From: an uncultured Bacilli bacterium
Lineage (GTDB): Bacteria > Bacillota_I > Bacilli_A > RF39 > UBA660
Assembly (NCBI GenBank): GCA_910583745.1
Contig: CAJTZC010000005.1
Coordinates: 1-64,000 of the forward strand
Direction of reading: 5' to 3'
Length of the DNA: 64,000 nucleotides
Shown: one piece after another, positions 26,378 through 34,758 of the stretch
Numbering within the stretch: the first letter of the stretch is position 1
Layout of the letters: each line of letters starts with the position of its first letter
The notes under the pieces: generated by a model
Told to the model about the DNA's origin: nothing
What the model saw: the letters and a program-made list of their open reading frames with translations, nothing else
Databases searched by the model: none
Translations under genes and position numbers: made by a program

Positions 26378-26575
26378 ATGTGTAACAACCCCAACGGTTT
26401 TAACAATTTTTTTGGAGGATTCTTTTGGTTTCTGTTCGCGATTGTCATATCGATAATGATATTTTGGCAAACGCTGTTAGTGCTAATTTTTCCGATTCGA
26501 TTCAACGTCTTCATCCTACTCGTCGAATTGCTTCTATTGTTCTTCATCATCTACAGAATAGTATGGCCTCACTAG
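26378..26575 (+). CDS. Small membrane protein, 65 aa, unknown
   Basis: A 65-residue protein starting MCNNPNGFNNFFGG, followed by two hydrophobic helices with a short break (FPIRFNVF). An N-terminal Asn/Gly/Phe-rich head resembles small coat-like or YjcZ-type peptides, but I cannot assign a family. The ATG at 26378 has AGGTGAT 5 bases before it. Its last 42 bases overlap the convergent gene on the minus strand. Confidence 0.6.
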   Translation: MCNNPNGFNNFFGGFFWFLFAIVISIMIFWQTLLVLIFPIRFNVFILLVELLLLFFIIYRIVWPH

Positions 26576-27430
26576 CCACTCTGTCTTAAAGACGTAGTCG
26601 AGACTCTTCCCAATCTCGTGACAAGACTGGAACTCTTTCTCGTCGAACTTCATCTCTCTAGGCATACACAAAAGGATAAAGAGCAATTCTTCTTCGCTCT
26701 CGTCGAGATTCGCATGGCGCAGATACTCCCTTAGTACGCTGCCGAACTCTATGTTAAGCGCCTCTCTTTGGTAGAGATTGTAGATGTCCAAAATGGGCGA
26801 ATCGATGGTCGACTTATCCCAGCTGATGAGGGCATCTTTGCTTCCTTTTAAGAAGTGTTCCAAACGCAAATTGTTGTGAATGACGCTCACGCGCGTCTCT
26901 CTTTTATCCTTGACTTTGTCGTACCAATCGTCGAGTTTCGTCTCACAGAAACCGATTTGGTTCTTCAGCTTGGAAGAATTCCTGATAAACAGATATTCGC
27001 TTGGACTCATGAATATCTTCCCTTCGATTCTCGACACGATATTGTCGTAGTTTCCCTTATAATACTCGAGATTTTCTTTAAGATTATCGTAGATCTCTTT
27101 GTATTTATCTTCTCGCACTTCTTTATTATAACTCGTCTTCGCATGCAAAGCAGCGACGACTTTAATCATGTCGATACTCTTCTGGTCGACAGGATAATGG
27201 ACGTCCTCGACGTACTCATAGATGTTGACGTCGCTTCTAGAATCGTCGACCAAATTGGGAAAATAGATAAAGTCTCGATGCTTGAGATAATCGAAAAGCT
27301 CTTTGACATCTTTTTGCCCTTTCGGCTTCACCACGAACTTCCCTTCCATGGAATCGATTAAAGTCGACGAGCCCAATTTTGTGATTCGGTAAGGCTTATA
27401 TAATTTGTTTATGAGTTCTAAACTATTCAC
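26534..27430 (-). CDS. ysxE: CotS/YsxE-like kinase-fold spore protein
   Basis: A 298-residue protein of the aminoglycoside phosphotransferase fold. The catalytic loop is VIHNNLRLEHFL (compare HxDLxxxNxL, with the catalytic Asp replaced by Asn), and LISWDKSTIDSPILDIYNLY matches the metal-binding Asp region. The Asn substitution suggests an inactive or altered kinase. It overlaps the 3' end of the SpoVID-like gene, the same order as spoVID-ysxE in Bacillus subtilis, which is the main reason for the name. GTG start; weak ribosome site. Confidence 0.6.
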   Translation of the reverse strand: MNSLELINKLYKPYRITKLGSSTLIDSMEGKFVVKPKGQKDVKELFDYLKHRDFIYFPNLVDDSRSDVNIYEYVEDVHYPVDQKSIDMIKVVAALHAKTSYNKEVREDKYKEIYDNLKENLEYYKGNYDNIVSRIEGKIFMSPSEYLFIRNSSKLKNQIGFCETKLDDWYDKVKDKRETRVSVIHNNLRLEHFLKGSKDALISWDKSTIDSPILDIYNLYQREALNIEFGSVLREYLRHANLDESEEELLFILLCMPREMKFDEKEFQSCHEIGKSLDYVFKTEWLVRPYYSVDDEEQ

Positions 27431-28142
27431 ATTTTTCTTCTGGAATGATGATTTTCGTCTTTAACTCTAACGCTTCGGTATTATTATAAGCCTTTATAAT
27501 CTCTATGCTCGTCCCATATTCTTTTGCAATAGAATCCAAGGTATCGCCTTCTCTCACGATATGGACGTGGTAAGTGATGTACTCGTCTTCCATCATCGTC
27601 GACTCCAAAATCAATTCCTTCTCTTCGTCGTCCAATCTCGTCTCATTGGAAACTTTAACCGGTTTTTCTGTTTCGATTTCCTCTTCTTCGACTTTGGTTT
27701 CGATGTTGTCCCCATCGATTTCGACCTCAGATTGCCTATCGACAAACGCAGGCAACTCTATCGCATCGAAGTCCAAACTATCCAAGTCTTCCTCAGAAAT
27801 CTCTGGAATCGTCGGCTCCATCGAACATTCTTCATAACGGATACCGAAATCGATGAATACGCTGAGCTCGTCGTCTTTGACATTGTATTCAAAGTTCTCG
27901 ATGTCGTAGGATAGTGTTGCAATATCGACATTGTCTTCGAGTTCGTATTCGAGAGGCAGTTGATAATTGAACGCTTCTTTGTTGAGACTCAAAATATTCG
28001 GCTTGTAGTCACCACTTATTATAAATTCACCGACCAAAAAACCGTCATCGACCGTGAAATCATGTTCCAAACTGATCGAACAGATTTCCCCGATATTCGT
28101 CTTAAACAGAATATCTTTTTCATAATTGATAATCTTCTTCAT
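27423..28142 (-). CDS. spoVID: SpoVID-like spore coat morphogenetic protein with LysM
   Basis: A 239-residue protein. The first 110 residues form a beta-rich domain (ISLEHDFTVDDGFLVGEFIISGDYKP) like the SpoVID N-terminal region. Residues about 125-185 are an acidic linker. The C-terminus carries one LysM domain (VREGDTLDSIAKEYGTSIE, near 192) that binds peptidoglycan. In Bacilli SpoVID drives coat encasement of the forespore. The linker is much shorter than in Bacillus. The start at 28142 has AAGGAGAG upstream. The next gene is YsxE-like, as in Bacillus. Confidence 0.65.
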   Translation of the reverse strand: MKKIINYEKDILFKTNIGEICSISLEHDFTVDDGFLVGEFIISGDYKPNILSLNKEAFNYQLPLEYELEDNVDIATLSYDIENFEYNVKDDELSVFIDFGIRYEECSMEPTIPEISEEDLDSLDFDAIELPAFVDRQSEVEIDGDNIETKVEEEEIETEKPVKVSNETRLDDEEKELILESTMMEDEYITYHVHIVREGDTLDSIAKEYGTSIEIIKAYNNTEALELKTKIIIPEEKCE

Positions 28143-28201
28143 AAAAAAATCTCTCCTTTTGGTTAAATATATTAGCCTCGAGAAGAGATTATACATAGTA
28201 T

Positions 28202-28930
28202 TTATTTTTTTATTTCGACAACTTCTACTACGCGTGCTTCATGAAAGACGTTCTTTATATTGCTTTCGAATGGAATGTTTTCACTTTCGAACTTGAAAGT
28301 ATACGTCTTATCGCGTTTCAAACTTTTGGCAAAGGTTGCTTCGACAACGACGGTCTCCACTTCGATTCCGTTCGGCTCATAGAGAGTGACAAATTTATAT
28401 TTCTCGTCGTTATGCGGTTCGATTTCGACGATGCTGTACACGATTTCGAAATTCTTTGTGTTTATAGCAGAATAGCGATTCTCACAAAAGCCCTCTTCAT
28501 ACCCCATGTCTTTAGGGCCGATATACATATCTTTATTTCCATTCAGAGTATTACAAATCAAAATAGCCAAATCGCTCCGCTCGTTTACATACAACGTTGA
28601 CCCCCCATCTTTGAAAGTATCCTTGGTTTCCAGTCTCTCAATCAACCGCTCCAAGGCATCGTCGTGTTCTTTATAGTAGTCTTTGAAATCGACATACTTA
28701 CCCCCATCATTTATCTCTATCGACTCGAGGCAGTACGTGTACACGTTTCTGTCTTTTTCACTTATATAGACAGAAGACTCGGCACATTTTGTCGTCGTTC
28801 TTATGGTATTCTCTTCTTCGTCGAGTTTTACGAGCTTCGTAATCAAATCGTTACATACTGCCCCCAAAAGAAGAAGTCCTGCCCCGCCTAGAGTAATGAT
28901 AATTTTATTCTTTTTAGACAAATCCTTCAT
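28202..28930 (-). CDS. Membrane-anchored hypothetical protein, 242 aa
   Basis: Unrecognised family. A basic N-terminus is followed by one hydrophobic helix (about residues 11-30), then an extracytoplasmic domain of about 200 residues with four or five Cys (including CAESSVY, YCLESIEI and CNTLNG) that could form disulfides. It ends in a strand-rich segment. The ATG at 28930 is used; GGTG precedes it. It lies 60 bases upstream of the SpoVID-like gene on the same strand and could be part of the same transcript. Confidence 0.6.
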   Translation of the reverse strand: MKDLSKKNKIIITLGGAGLLLLGAVCNDLITKLVKLDEEENTIRTTTKCAESSVYISEKDRNVYTYCLESIEINDGGKYVDFKDYYKEHDDALERLIERLETKDTFKDGGSTLYVNERSDLAILICNTLNGNKDMYIGPKDMGYEEGFCENRYSAINTKNFEIVYSIVEIEPHNDEKYKFVTLYEPNGIEVETVVVEATFAKSLKRDKTYTFKFESENIPFESNIKNVFHEARVVEVVEIKK

Positions 28931-28978
28931 AATTTTCACCAAAACAATTTTAACAAACTACCCCATCAAAGTCAATTT

Positions 28979-29857
28979 TTATCGGGTTTTCTCATAAAGA
29001 CTTAGTCTCTTTTCGAGACAATCCTTCACGCCTTCGAGTCTTTTCAATTCTCGGCGAGTAATCGGGACTCCCAGTTCAAAACGTTCTTTGAGAGTGAAAG
29101 ACCTTACTCTGCGCATTGATAAATCGAGTTTATCACAATCCAGCAAGGTAAAATAACAGTTCGTAGGATTCAAATCATAGAGCTTTTCATAGTTCTCCAG
29201 AAGGCGCTCCATCGCCCAATATCGATATCTGTATTCAAAATGAGCCTGTTTTCCACCATCTAAACAGTTTAATCCTCTGATGATATCTGCGACAAAACCA
29301 TAAGACTGCAGATGGGCAAGTCTCTCTTCAGGAGCAAAATCGTGATACTCTAAGTATAAGTCATAGGTTCTCTCTTTTTGTCGATATTGGGATAATTCTT
29401 CAAGACTCAAGCGAGAAAGTTCCTCCGAGGTAAGACTTTCAAATCGAATAACCGCATAGGCAACCGCGAGAATTCTATTTCTTAAACTTCCATCAGGACT
29501 ATCCAATTCTTTCATGTGCATCGCGTGTTCACTTTCGTGAATCAGCAACTCTATGGTCGTAATAAATGAAACATATTCAGTCGGTATTCCATAAGATTCG
29601 AATACTTTCTCAGCCTCGTCTATTCCCACCGCAAGTTTATTCGGATTGATTGTTAGCGTTTTGTCTATTTGACAATACCCAGCCAATCCTTTTAGACCGT
29701 ATCGAAAGATTTCATCCCCAATTTTAAAATATTCTTCCAATCGCCGATAACGTACGATGAGACGGAAAAGTTCCATGATGTATTCTTCATCGAGTTGCCT
29801 GCCACTTTTGACATACTCTCGTATAAGTTTCAAAACTTGTTGTTTCAATTCTGACAT
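28979..29857 (-). CDS. Putative zincin-like protein, 292 aa
   Basis: Not assigned to a family. The sequence contains HESEHAMHMKE near residue 107, a perfect HExxH zinc-peptidase motif inside a hydrophobic helix (TTIELLIHESEHAMH). A later APEERLAHLQSYG (about 175) could supply the third ligand Glu. No signal peptide or membrane helix is seen, so it would act in the cytoplasm. The remainder is helical and charged. AAGGAG precedes the ATG. The metallopeptidase role is inferred from the motif alone. Confidence 0.6.
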   Translation of the reverse strand: MSELKQQVLKLIREYVKSGRQLDEEYIMELFRLIVRYRRLEEYFKIGDEIFRYGLKGLAGYCQIDKTLTINPNKLAVGIDEAEKVFESYGIPTEYVSFITTIELLIHESEHAMHMKELDSPDGSLRNRILAVAYAVIRFESLTSEELSRLSLEELSQYRQKERTYDLYLEYHDFAPEERLAHLQSYGFVADIIRGLNCLDGGKQAHFEYRYRYWAMERLLENYEKLYDLNPTNCYFTLLDCDKLDLSMRRVRSFTLKERFELGVPITRRELKRLEGVKDCLEKRLSLYEKTR

Positions 29858-29932
29858 GTCTATTTCTCCTTATTTGAATGCACTTTATTGTATCACATCC
29901 TTTAACCCAGGTATAGACTTCAAGCTTTATTT

Positions 29933-29965
29933 CGAAAAAAAAACCATCACGGTTGCAGTGACAGT
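29933..29965 (-). terminator. Terminator of the glucosaminidase-cohesin operon
   Basis: ACTGTCAC and GTGATGGT (minus strand) form an 8-pair stem with two G-U pairs, followed by nine T residues. It lies just past the gene ending at 29967. Confidence 0.75.
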
Positions 29966-29966
29966 T

Positions 29967-31412
29967 TTAACGTTTTTTCTTACGTTTCTTTTTTTCCTCC
30001 AAGGACGTAGAATCCACATCGACCTCGTCTTCTCGAACTTCCTCTTCTACGATTGCTTCCTCTTCTTTAGGAGGTTCGATTCTCTCTTTTCGTCCTTTGG
30101 TTTCTTCTAGTTGTTTAGATAGTCTTTTAATAATCTTTTCATATTTAGAATTTTTGGCGACGACGAGGATAGATAAGAGGAACAGGACTCCTGCGATTCC
30201 ACCCAACGCGATGGTATAAATTTTAAATTCTTTATTTTCCGTATTTATATTTTCAAAAACTTTAGAATTGTATTTCACAAACATATTCGTCTCGATATCG
30301 AAGATATAATAATCTTCATCTCCCGTGCCGACGTTCATGCCGAAAATCAAGTAGAAATCCTTATCAGAGAGACTTTGAAAGGCTTCGTATTCTTCGCCGT
30401 TGATAGTAATCTTCGTTCTCTGAAAGCCTTCGACATCATTTTCAGTTTTAATTGGTAACAAGGCGAGAGAGGAATTCTTAATTTCTCTATAAGGTTCATA
30501 CGTGTTCGCATCGGCATCGTAGATGAACATGCTGATTTTTCCACTCTCGTCTTTCAGTCCCAAAATCGTGAGATGCGTGAGTTCACTTTTGAACGCTGGG
30601 ACTTCGACTTCTCCGATTTTTATCGTCGTCGGAGTATGCCCAATCGGCTCTGTCAGAAGTTCGAGCTTTTTGACGACGGTATATTTGACTCCTCCACTCT
30701 CGACCTCAATCGGATTCAAATCCTTCACATCGACGGTGATGTAATATTTCTTTACACTTCCATTTTGGGCTGTGACGACAACTTCAACTTTATTGATTCC
30801 TTGTGATAAACTGATATCGCCCGTCCCAGTCACATGGGCTTTCGAATCGTTGACCTGAGCAGAGACTTTGATTTGTTCTACCGTGTCGGGCACAGACACC
30901 GTATACTCCGTGACATCTTTGTTGAACACAGGCGACAACTCATATCCCTCGACCGTTAAGCTTTTCAAATTGTTGTCCTTGCTATACGAAGCTTGTATCT
31001 CCTGTTGTGTTTTGACAGTCACAGTTGCATTGGAAGAACTAGGTGTGAATAAGTTCGAGTCGTCGTTCCAAGTCACCATCGATGGACTCGAGATTCTTAC
31101 GGTCGCATTGCCCGCTTTAATCGCTTTAAATTTATAAGTATAGCTCTTCGTCTTCATGCTTCCATTTCCATATTCAGCAATGCTGACATCCCCGGATTGC
31201 AGTGAAATATAAGCGCTGTCGTAAGAGACGCCGAACTGCCAAGAACCTAGAGCTTCGGAACAACTTACTTTCACCGTAACCGTAAAAGTAGAGCCGACCG
31301 CCACAGTCTTAGAAGAAGTGGAAGCATTGATGGAACCTGTCGCCGCATCGACCGATGGGACAAATGCAAATACCATAAACAATCCGAATAGCAAATTTTT
31401 AATCTTTTTCAT
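29967..31412 (-). CDS. Cohesin-like domain surface protein with C-terminal membrane anchor
   Basis: A 481-residue surface protein. A signal peptide (residues 1-23, ending VDA) is followed by a cohesin-like beta-sandwich (about 24-135: STFTVTVKVSCSEALGSWQF, YDSAYISLQSGDV). A cadherin-like beta-sandwich comes next (about 148-230: SLTVEGYELSPVFNKDVTEY, SVPDTVEQIKVSA). A linker domain leads to a transmembrane helix (about 403-425) and a Lys/Glu-rich cytoplasmic tail. It is encoded 12 bases after a dockerin-bearing glucosaminidase, its likely partner. Confidence 0.8.
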   Translation of the reverse strand: MKKIKNLLFGLFMVFAFVPSVDAATGSINASTSSKTVAVGSTFTVTVKVSCSEALGSWQFGVSYDSAYISLQSGDVSIAEYGNGSMKTKSYTYKFKAIKAGNATVRISSPSMVTWNDDSNLFTPSSSNATVTVKTQQEIQASYSKDNNLKSLTVEGYELSPVFNKDVTEYTVSVPDTVEQIKVSAQVNDSKAHVTGTGDISLSQGINKVEVVVTAQNGSVKKYYITVDVKDLNPIEVESGGVKYTVVKKLELLTEPIGHTPTTIKIGEVEVPAFKSELTHLTILGLKDESGKISMFIYDADANTYEPYREIKNSSLALLPIKTENDVEGFQRTKITINGEEYEAFQSLSDKDFYLIFGMNVGTGDEDYYIFDIETNMFVKYNSKVFENINTENKEFKIYTIALGGIAGVLFLLSILVVAKNSKYEKIIKRLSKQLEETKGRKERIEPPKEEEAIVEEEVREDEVDVDSTSLEEKKKRKKKR

Positions 31413-31424
31413 GTAACTCTCCTT

Positions 31425-33443
31425 TTATCCTTGACTTATATAATATTGTCCCAAAAGATACTTTTGTTCCAATAATAAATCTCTTATATCGACAGAACCG
31501 TCCTTATTCAAATCGGCAGCTTTTAAATATTCACCACTTAACGCTTTCGATTTGACGAGGTGCTTCTGTATTGCCAATAAATCTCTTATATCGATGAGTC
31601 CATCTCCATTCGTATCGCCATAGAGAACCGTCTTAAACGACTCTGTGACACCTGCATTCGTCACGGTGATGGTCTGCCCTGTCTTAGTTAGGGCATCAGT
31701 AATCTGTGTTCCATTTGCTTCATACATAGATACACTTGAGAAATGATATGTGTTTAAAACTTTATTTATCGTATTCGATACATTATCTCCCAAGTCGAAA
31801 TTAGAGACGAAGTTTTCACTGACCTTTAATCCAACTCCATTTAGAACTTCGCGCGGAGTAAAACCGTCGGTCTCTATTCTATGGACATAGATAATATAGT
31901 TAGAACTCACTCCATTCGGAGCTTTGACGACGACGGTGATTTGTTGTTCATCGCTGTTCAATTGGACTGTACCAGGATTTGTGAGCTCTGATCGCGGATT
32001 CGTAGCTTCTGCCGTAATCTTGATACTCGTCACTTCCTTTTTTACATAACAGTTATACTCATATGCACTCGACTGGAAACTAGGATTCAATTTGCAATCG
32101 GATACTTCCATCCTCTTGAGTGTAGAATCTCCGTTTTGAGTGACATCCAAAGTCGTATAACCACCCATATTAGAATAGACTGGTATCAAAAAGTCGTACA
32201 CTGCATTGTCCCAAGTGCTCAAATTCTCGCTGTTATTGAAATAAGAAGTATATGTCGAATAAGCCTCTTGATAAGGAGCTCTGATATTTTGCATGTATTG
32301 GTTACCATAGAGAGGCTTTATAATTGTATTGAACTTTTGGTAATAGCCAGTCGATTGTCCACGACCGACGTAATTGGAAGCGATGAGGCTCGACCCATCA
32401 TAGATAGAGACATATTGATTGTTCCAATTTTTATTTCTAGCATAGTTGAAGCCGTTGATTAAAACCTCGTGTTCCGTCTTACCACTCGCTCCGATATTAA
32501 AGAAGTTATAGTATCCTTTGTAATCGTTATTATAGCCTACTCCTAAAGACAAGAGAGAACCATTTGCCCCTTGCTCTAATCTGACCCTGCTGGCGAGATG
32601 TACAGGACTGACTTTCCGATTAATACCCGCATCCATAAAAGTATCGACAAAAGAATGCGTTCCCACAGAACAACGATTTGAACTCGAGATACAGGCAAAA
32701 GTATTGTCCATGAATGTCCCTGCCAAAATTTTGTTTACAGCTTCGTTCGTCTGTGTTACAGGATTATACCCTAGATTCTCAAACATGAAAATGTGAGATT
32801 CGTCTAAAAAGTTTCTTGCATCCAAGTAGAAAGCGATAGTCTGCTCACTTGCAGCGTGCCAACCAGAACCTGCGAGGTCTAACCATACTCCATTTTTATA
32901 TGCACCATCTGCAGTCGACTTCAAACTGTTGTTCGACGTCTGTATGACATTTCTACTCACAACGCTGGCTTCTCCTTTGACTGCCGTATTAAAATCCATT
33001 CCTCCGGCGACACCACCCGTATACGAAGGGGTAAAGTGCCAATTCGGATGAATCGCATGGAGCACAGCCAATTTGGCTGCATAGTCGCTAGGAAAACCTA
33101 AATTGATGAGACTCTGTTCATAAGCATCGTCGGTTTGATAGGTCATCGCATTCACATTTCCCTTTGGAATATAACCGGCATAGACGAATCCCGTATATAA
33201 AAACTTTATCTTATAGTAATTGCCCTCTTCACCTACGATTTCTACAGCCTCAGGAGAAGAAAGAGAAATATTTCCATTCGTATCGCTCTTTAATTGATTA
33301 GAACTATTAACAGGGGCTGCAGTGGTCGTAATCGAGCTATTCGATTTGACGATTCCCCTTATATATGTTCTGCTTGCTTCGACAGGCATATTAAATACAA
33401 AAAATGCAATAAAAACTATAACGATAGCATTGAACTTCCTCAT
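31425..33443 (-). CDS. Secreted N-acetylglucosaminidase (GH73-like) with dockerin
   Basis: A 672-residue secreted wall hydrolase. A signal peptide (1-23, ending VEA) is followed by an SH3-like segment (to about 105) and a LytD-type glucosaminidase domain with ASRVRLEQGANGSLLS and GYNNDYKGYYNFFNIGASG; the Glu in RLEQG is the likely catalytic acid. A cadherin-like beta-sandwich (about 440-530) comes next. The C-terminus is a type I dockerin with two calcium-binding repeats (DTNGDGLIDIRDLL and DLNKDGSVDIRDLL). GGGAGG precedes the ATG, and an extended -10 TATACT lies upstream. Confidence 0.88.
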   Translation of the reverse strand: MRKFNAIVIVFIAFFVFNMPVEASRTYIRGIVKSNSSITTTAAPVNSSNQLKSDTNGNISLSSPEAVEIVGEEGNYYKIKFLYTGFVYAGYIPKGNVNAMTYQTDDAYEQSLINLGFPSDYAAKLAVLHAIHPNWHFTPSYTGGVAGGMDFNTAVKGEASVVSRNVIQTSNNSLKSTADGAYKNGVWLDLAGSGWHAASEQTIAFYLDARNFLDESHIFMFENLGYNPVTQTNEAVNKILAGTFMDNTFACISSSNRCSVGTHSFVDTFMDAGINRKVSPVHLASRVRLEQGANGSLLSLGVGYNNDYKGYYNFFNIGASGKTEHEVLINGFNYARNKNWNNQYVSIYDGSSLIASNYVGRGQSTGYYQKFNTIIKPLYGNQYMQNIRAPYQEAYSTYTSYFNNSENLSTWDNAVYDFLIPVYSNMGGYTTLDVTQNGDSTLKRMEVSDCKLNPSFQSSAYEYNCYVKKEVTSIKITAEATNPRSELTNPGTVQLNSDEQQITVVVKAPNGVSSNYIIYVHRIETDGFTPREVLNGVGLKVSENFVSNFDLGDNVSNTINKVLNTYHFSSVSMYEANGTQITDALTKTGQTITVTNAGVTESFKTVLYGDTNGDGLIDIRDLLAIQKHLVKSKALSGEYLKAADLNKDGSVDIRDLLLEQKYLLGQYYISQG

Positions 33444-33585
33444 ACAGGCCTCCCATTCTTCAATAGTATACCATAGAATGAGGCAAATTGCTTTTTTGGG
33501 CGACAGGTATTTACATTAATTGACATGAGTTTTAAAGCACACCATTACGTTAAATATGACATAATTTCATGAACTGAAAAAATTC

Positions 33586-34238
33586 TCAGCTAAGAGAATA
33601 CGGATTATCGATAGTACCGTCTCCTTGGAGTTTATTTAGGTACTCAGCCTTGATGTTGATGACGAGCGCTACATCAACATCACCGTAGTCAAGAGCATAA
33701 AAACTTGAGTTTTCACCTCAGTTTGGTCTATATCTTCTAGATTTGCAAATGTTATTCTTAATCTGTAAGTATAAGTGTGTCCAGCAGGAATGAGCAAGTG
33801 GTCTGCCAAAATTTTCGTTGAAACTCCTTCACTTCTAGGAACATTCATCTCATCCGTCTCTACATTTCTATACATAGAGTCATTCTCATCTGTCTTTTCT
33901 TCTAATCTGTAGCTTAAAGATTCTCTCAAGTAGGTATTGATTAAATTATCCCAGATTATCTTCGCATAGGCATCTTGAGTCCCATTATTTTCTATTACAA
34001 ATATCTTTTCAATTGTATCTCCAAAGTTCCATAACATTTCTGTATTCTCTACAGTCCCATCGTTATCCCTAAATGTCAAAGCCAATGTTCCACTCCGGAT
34101 AGTAAGTTTCTCTTCTTCTTTTTCGACTGGAACATAAAAGAAAGCATAACTTACTCCTATGATGACCACTAGAACAGGTATTATCAATCCTATATAAATT
34201 ATTTTCTTTTTTAATTGCTCTTTGTTAAATTCTTCCAC
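33586..34238 (-). pseudogene. TasA-like membrane-anchored surface protein, frameshifted
   Basis: The open frame (33669-34238, 189 residues) has an N-terminal helix ending GVSYAFFYVP and a beta-sandwich body. It then stops with an unrelated hydrophobic tail. In the next frame the sequence continues as VFYALDYGDVDVALVINIK, then AEYLNKLQGDGTIDNPYSLS and a TGA at 33586, which matches the usual ending of such proteins (AEYLN plus GDGTxxNPY). The break is at a run of five T residues on the coding strand (33699-33703); a sixth T restores the frame. It may be a real mutation, phase variation, or a sequencing error. GTG start without a clear ribosome site. Confidence 0.7.
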
Positions 34239-34443
34239 GACAAAAGGCCCATCTTTCTATATATCCGGGCCTTGTGCTTTATCCGAATCTTGTGTTTTAA
34301 CCGGACCTCTTTTACTCTTAAATTTTAACCCATTGGCTTCGTTCTTGTCAAGCTTTTCCCTCTCGGTTTACAGCACATACACCGCTTCCTTAAAGAAACA
34401 AATGTACGTTTTACTGATTAAAAAAGTTCCCTGTATAAGGAAA
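34239..34443. other. Intergenic region with three imperfect 18-bp repeats
   Basis: At about 34260-34314 three copies of an 18-base unit (TATCCGGGCCTTGTGCTT and two variants) stand in tandem. On the minus strand one frame reads as a hydrophilic stretch (KRGPVKTQDSDKAQGPDI) ending at a stop but without a start codon, so it could be a remnant of a gene. I see no other feature. Confidence 0.35.
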
Positions 34444-34758
34444 CTAATTGTTATCGATGAAATCGACCATCTTTTTAAATACAGCTGGATTCTTATCGAC
34501 TTTGCTTATTAAATCGTCTTTGTCGAACTTAGAAAAGATGTTCTTAAAAGACTCAGCATCTCTCAAAAATATTTCAGGATATTTGACGACAACTTGAGAA
34601 TAATTGTCGACTCCAAAATCTTTCATGTATTTGATGTTCTCGCTTACTAAACCGACGAATAGAGAGAGCTCTGAAAAAGTTGCTTCATCTGTGTTGTCCT
34701 TAATCGTATCTACATCTCGACTATCCAAACCAAAATCATATAAATATTCCAATACCAT
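34444..34758 (-). CDS. Hypothetical protein, 104 aa
   Basis: Unrecognised. Acidic, helical, soluble protein with regularly spaced phenylalanines. The ATG at 34758 overlaps the stop codon of the upstream coiled-coil gene (TGATG), so its translation is coupled and a joint function is likely. Confidence 0.6.
   Translation of the reverse strand: MVLEYLYDFGLDSRDVDTIKDNTDEATFSELSLFVGLVSENIKYMKDFGVDNYSQVVVKYPEIFLRDAESFKNIFSKFDKDDLISKVDKNPAVFKKMVDFIDNN

Noticed and set aside
34222..34512. 96-codon plus-strand frame over the 34.3-kb intergenic region
   Set aside because: It overlaps the starts and ends of minus-strand genes, has no ribosome site, and reads as low-complexity Ser/Leu.
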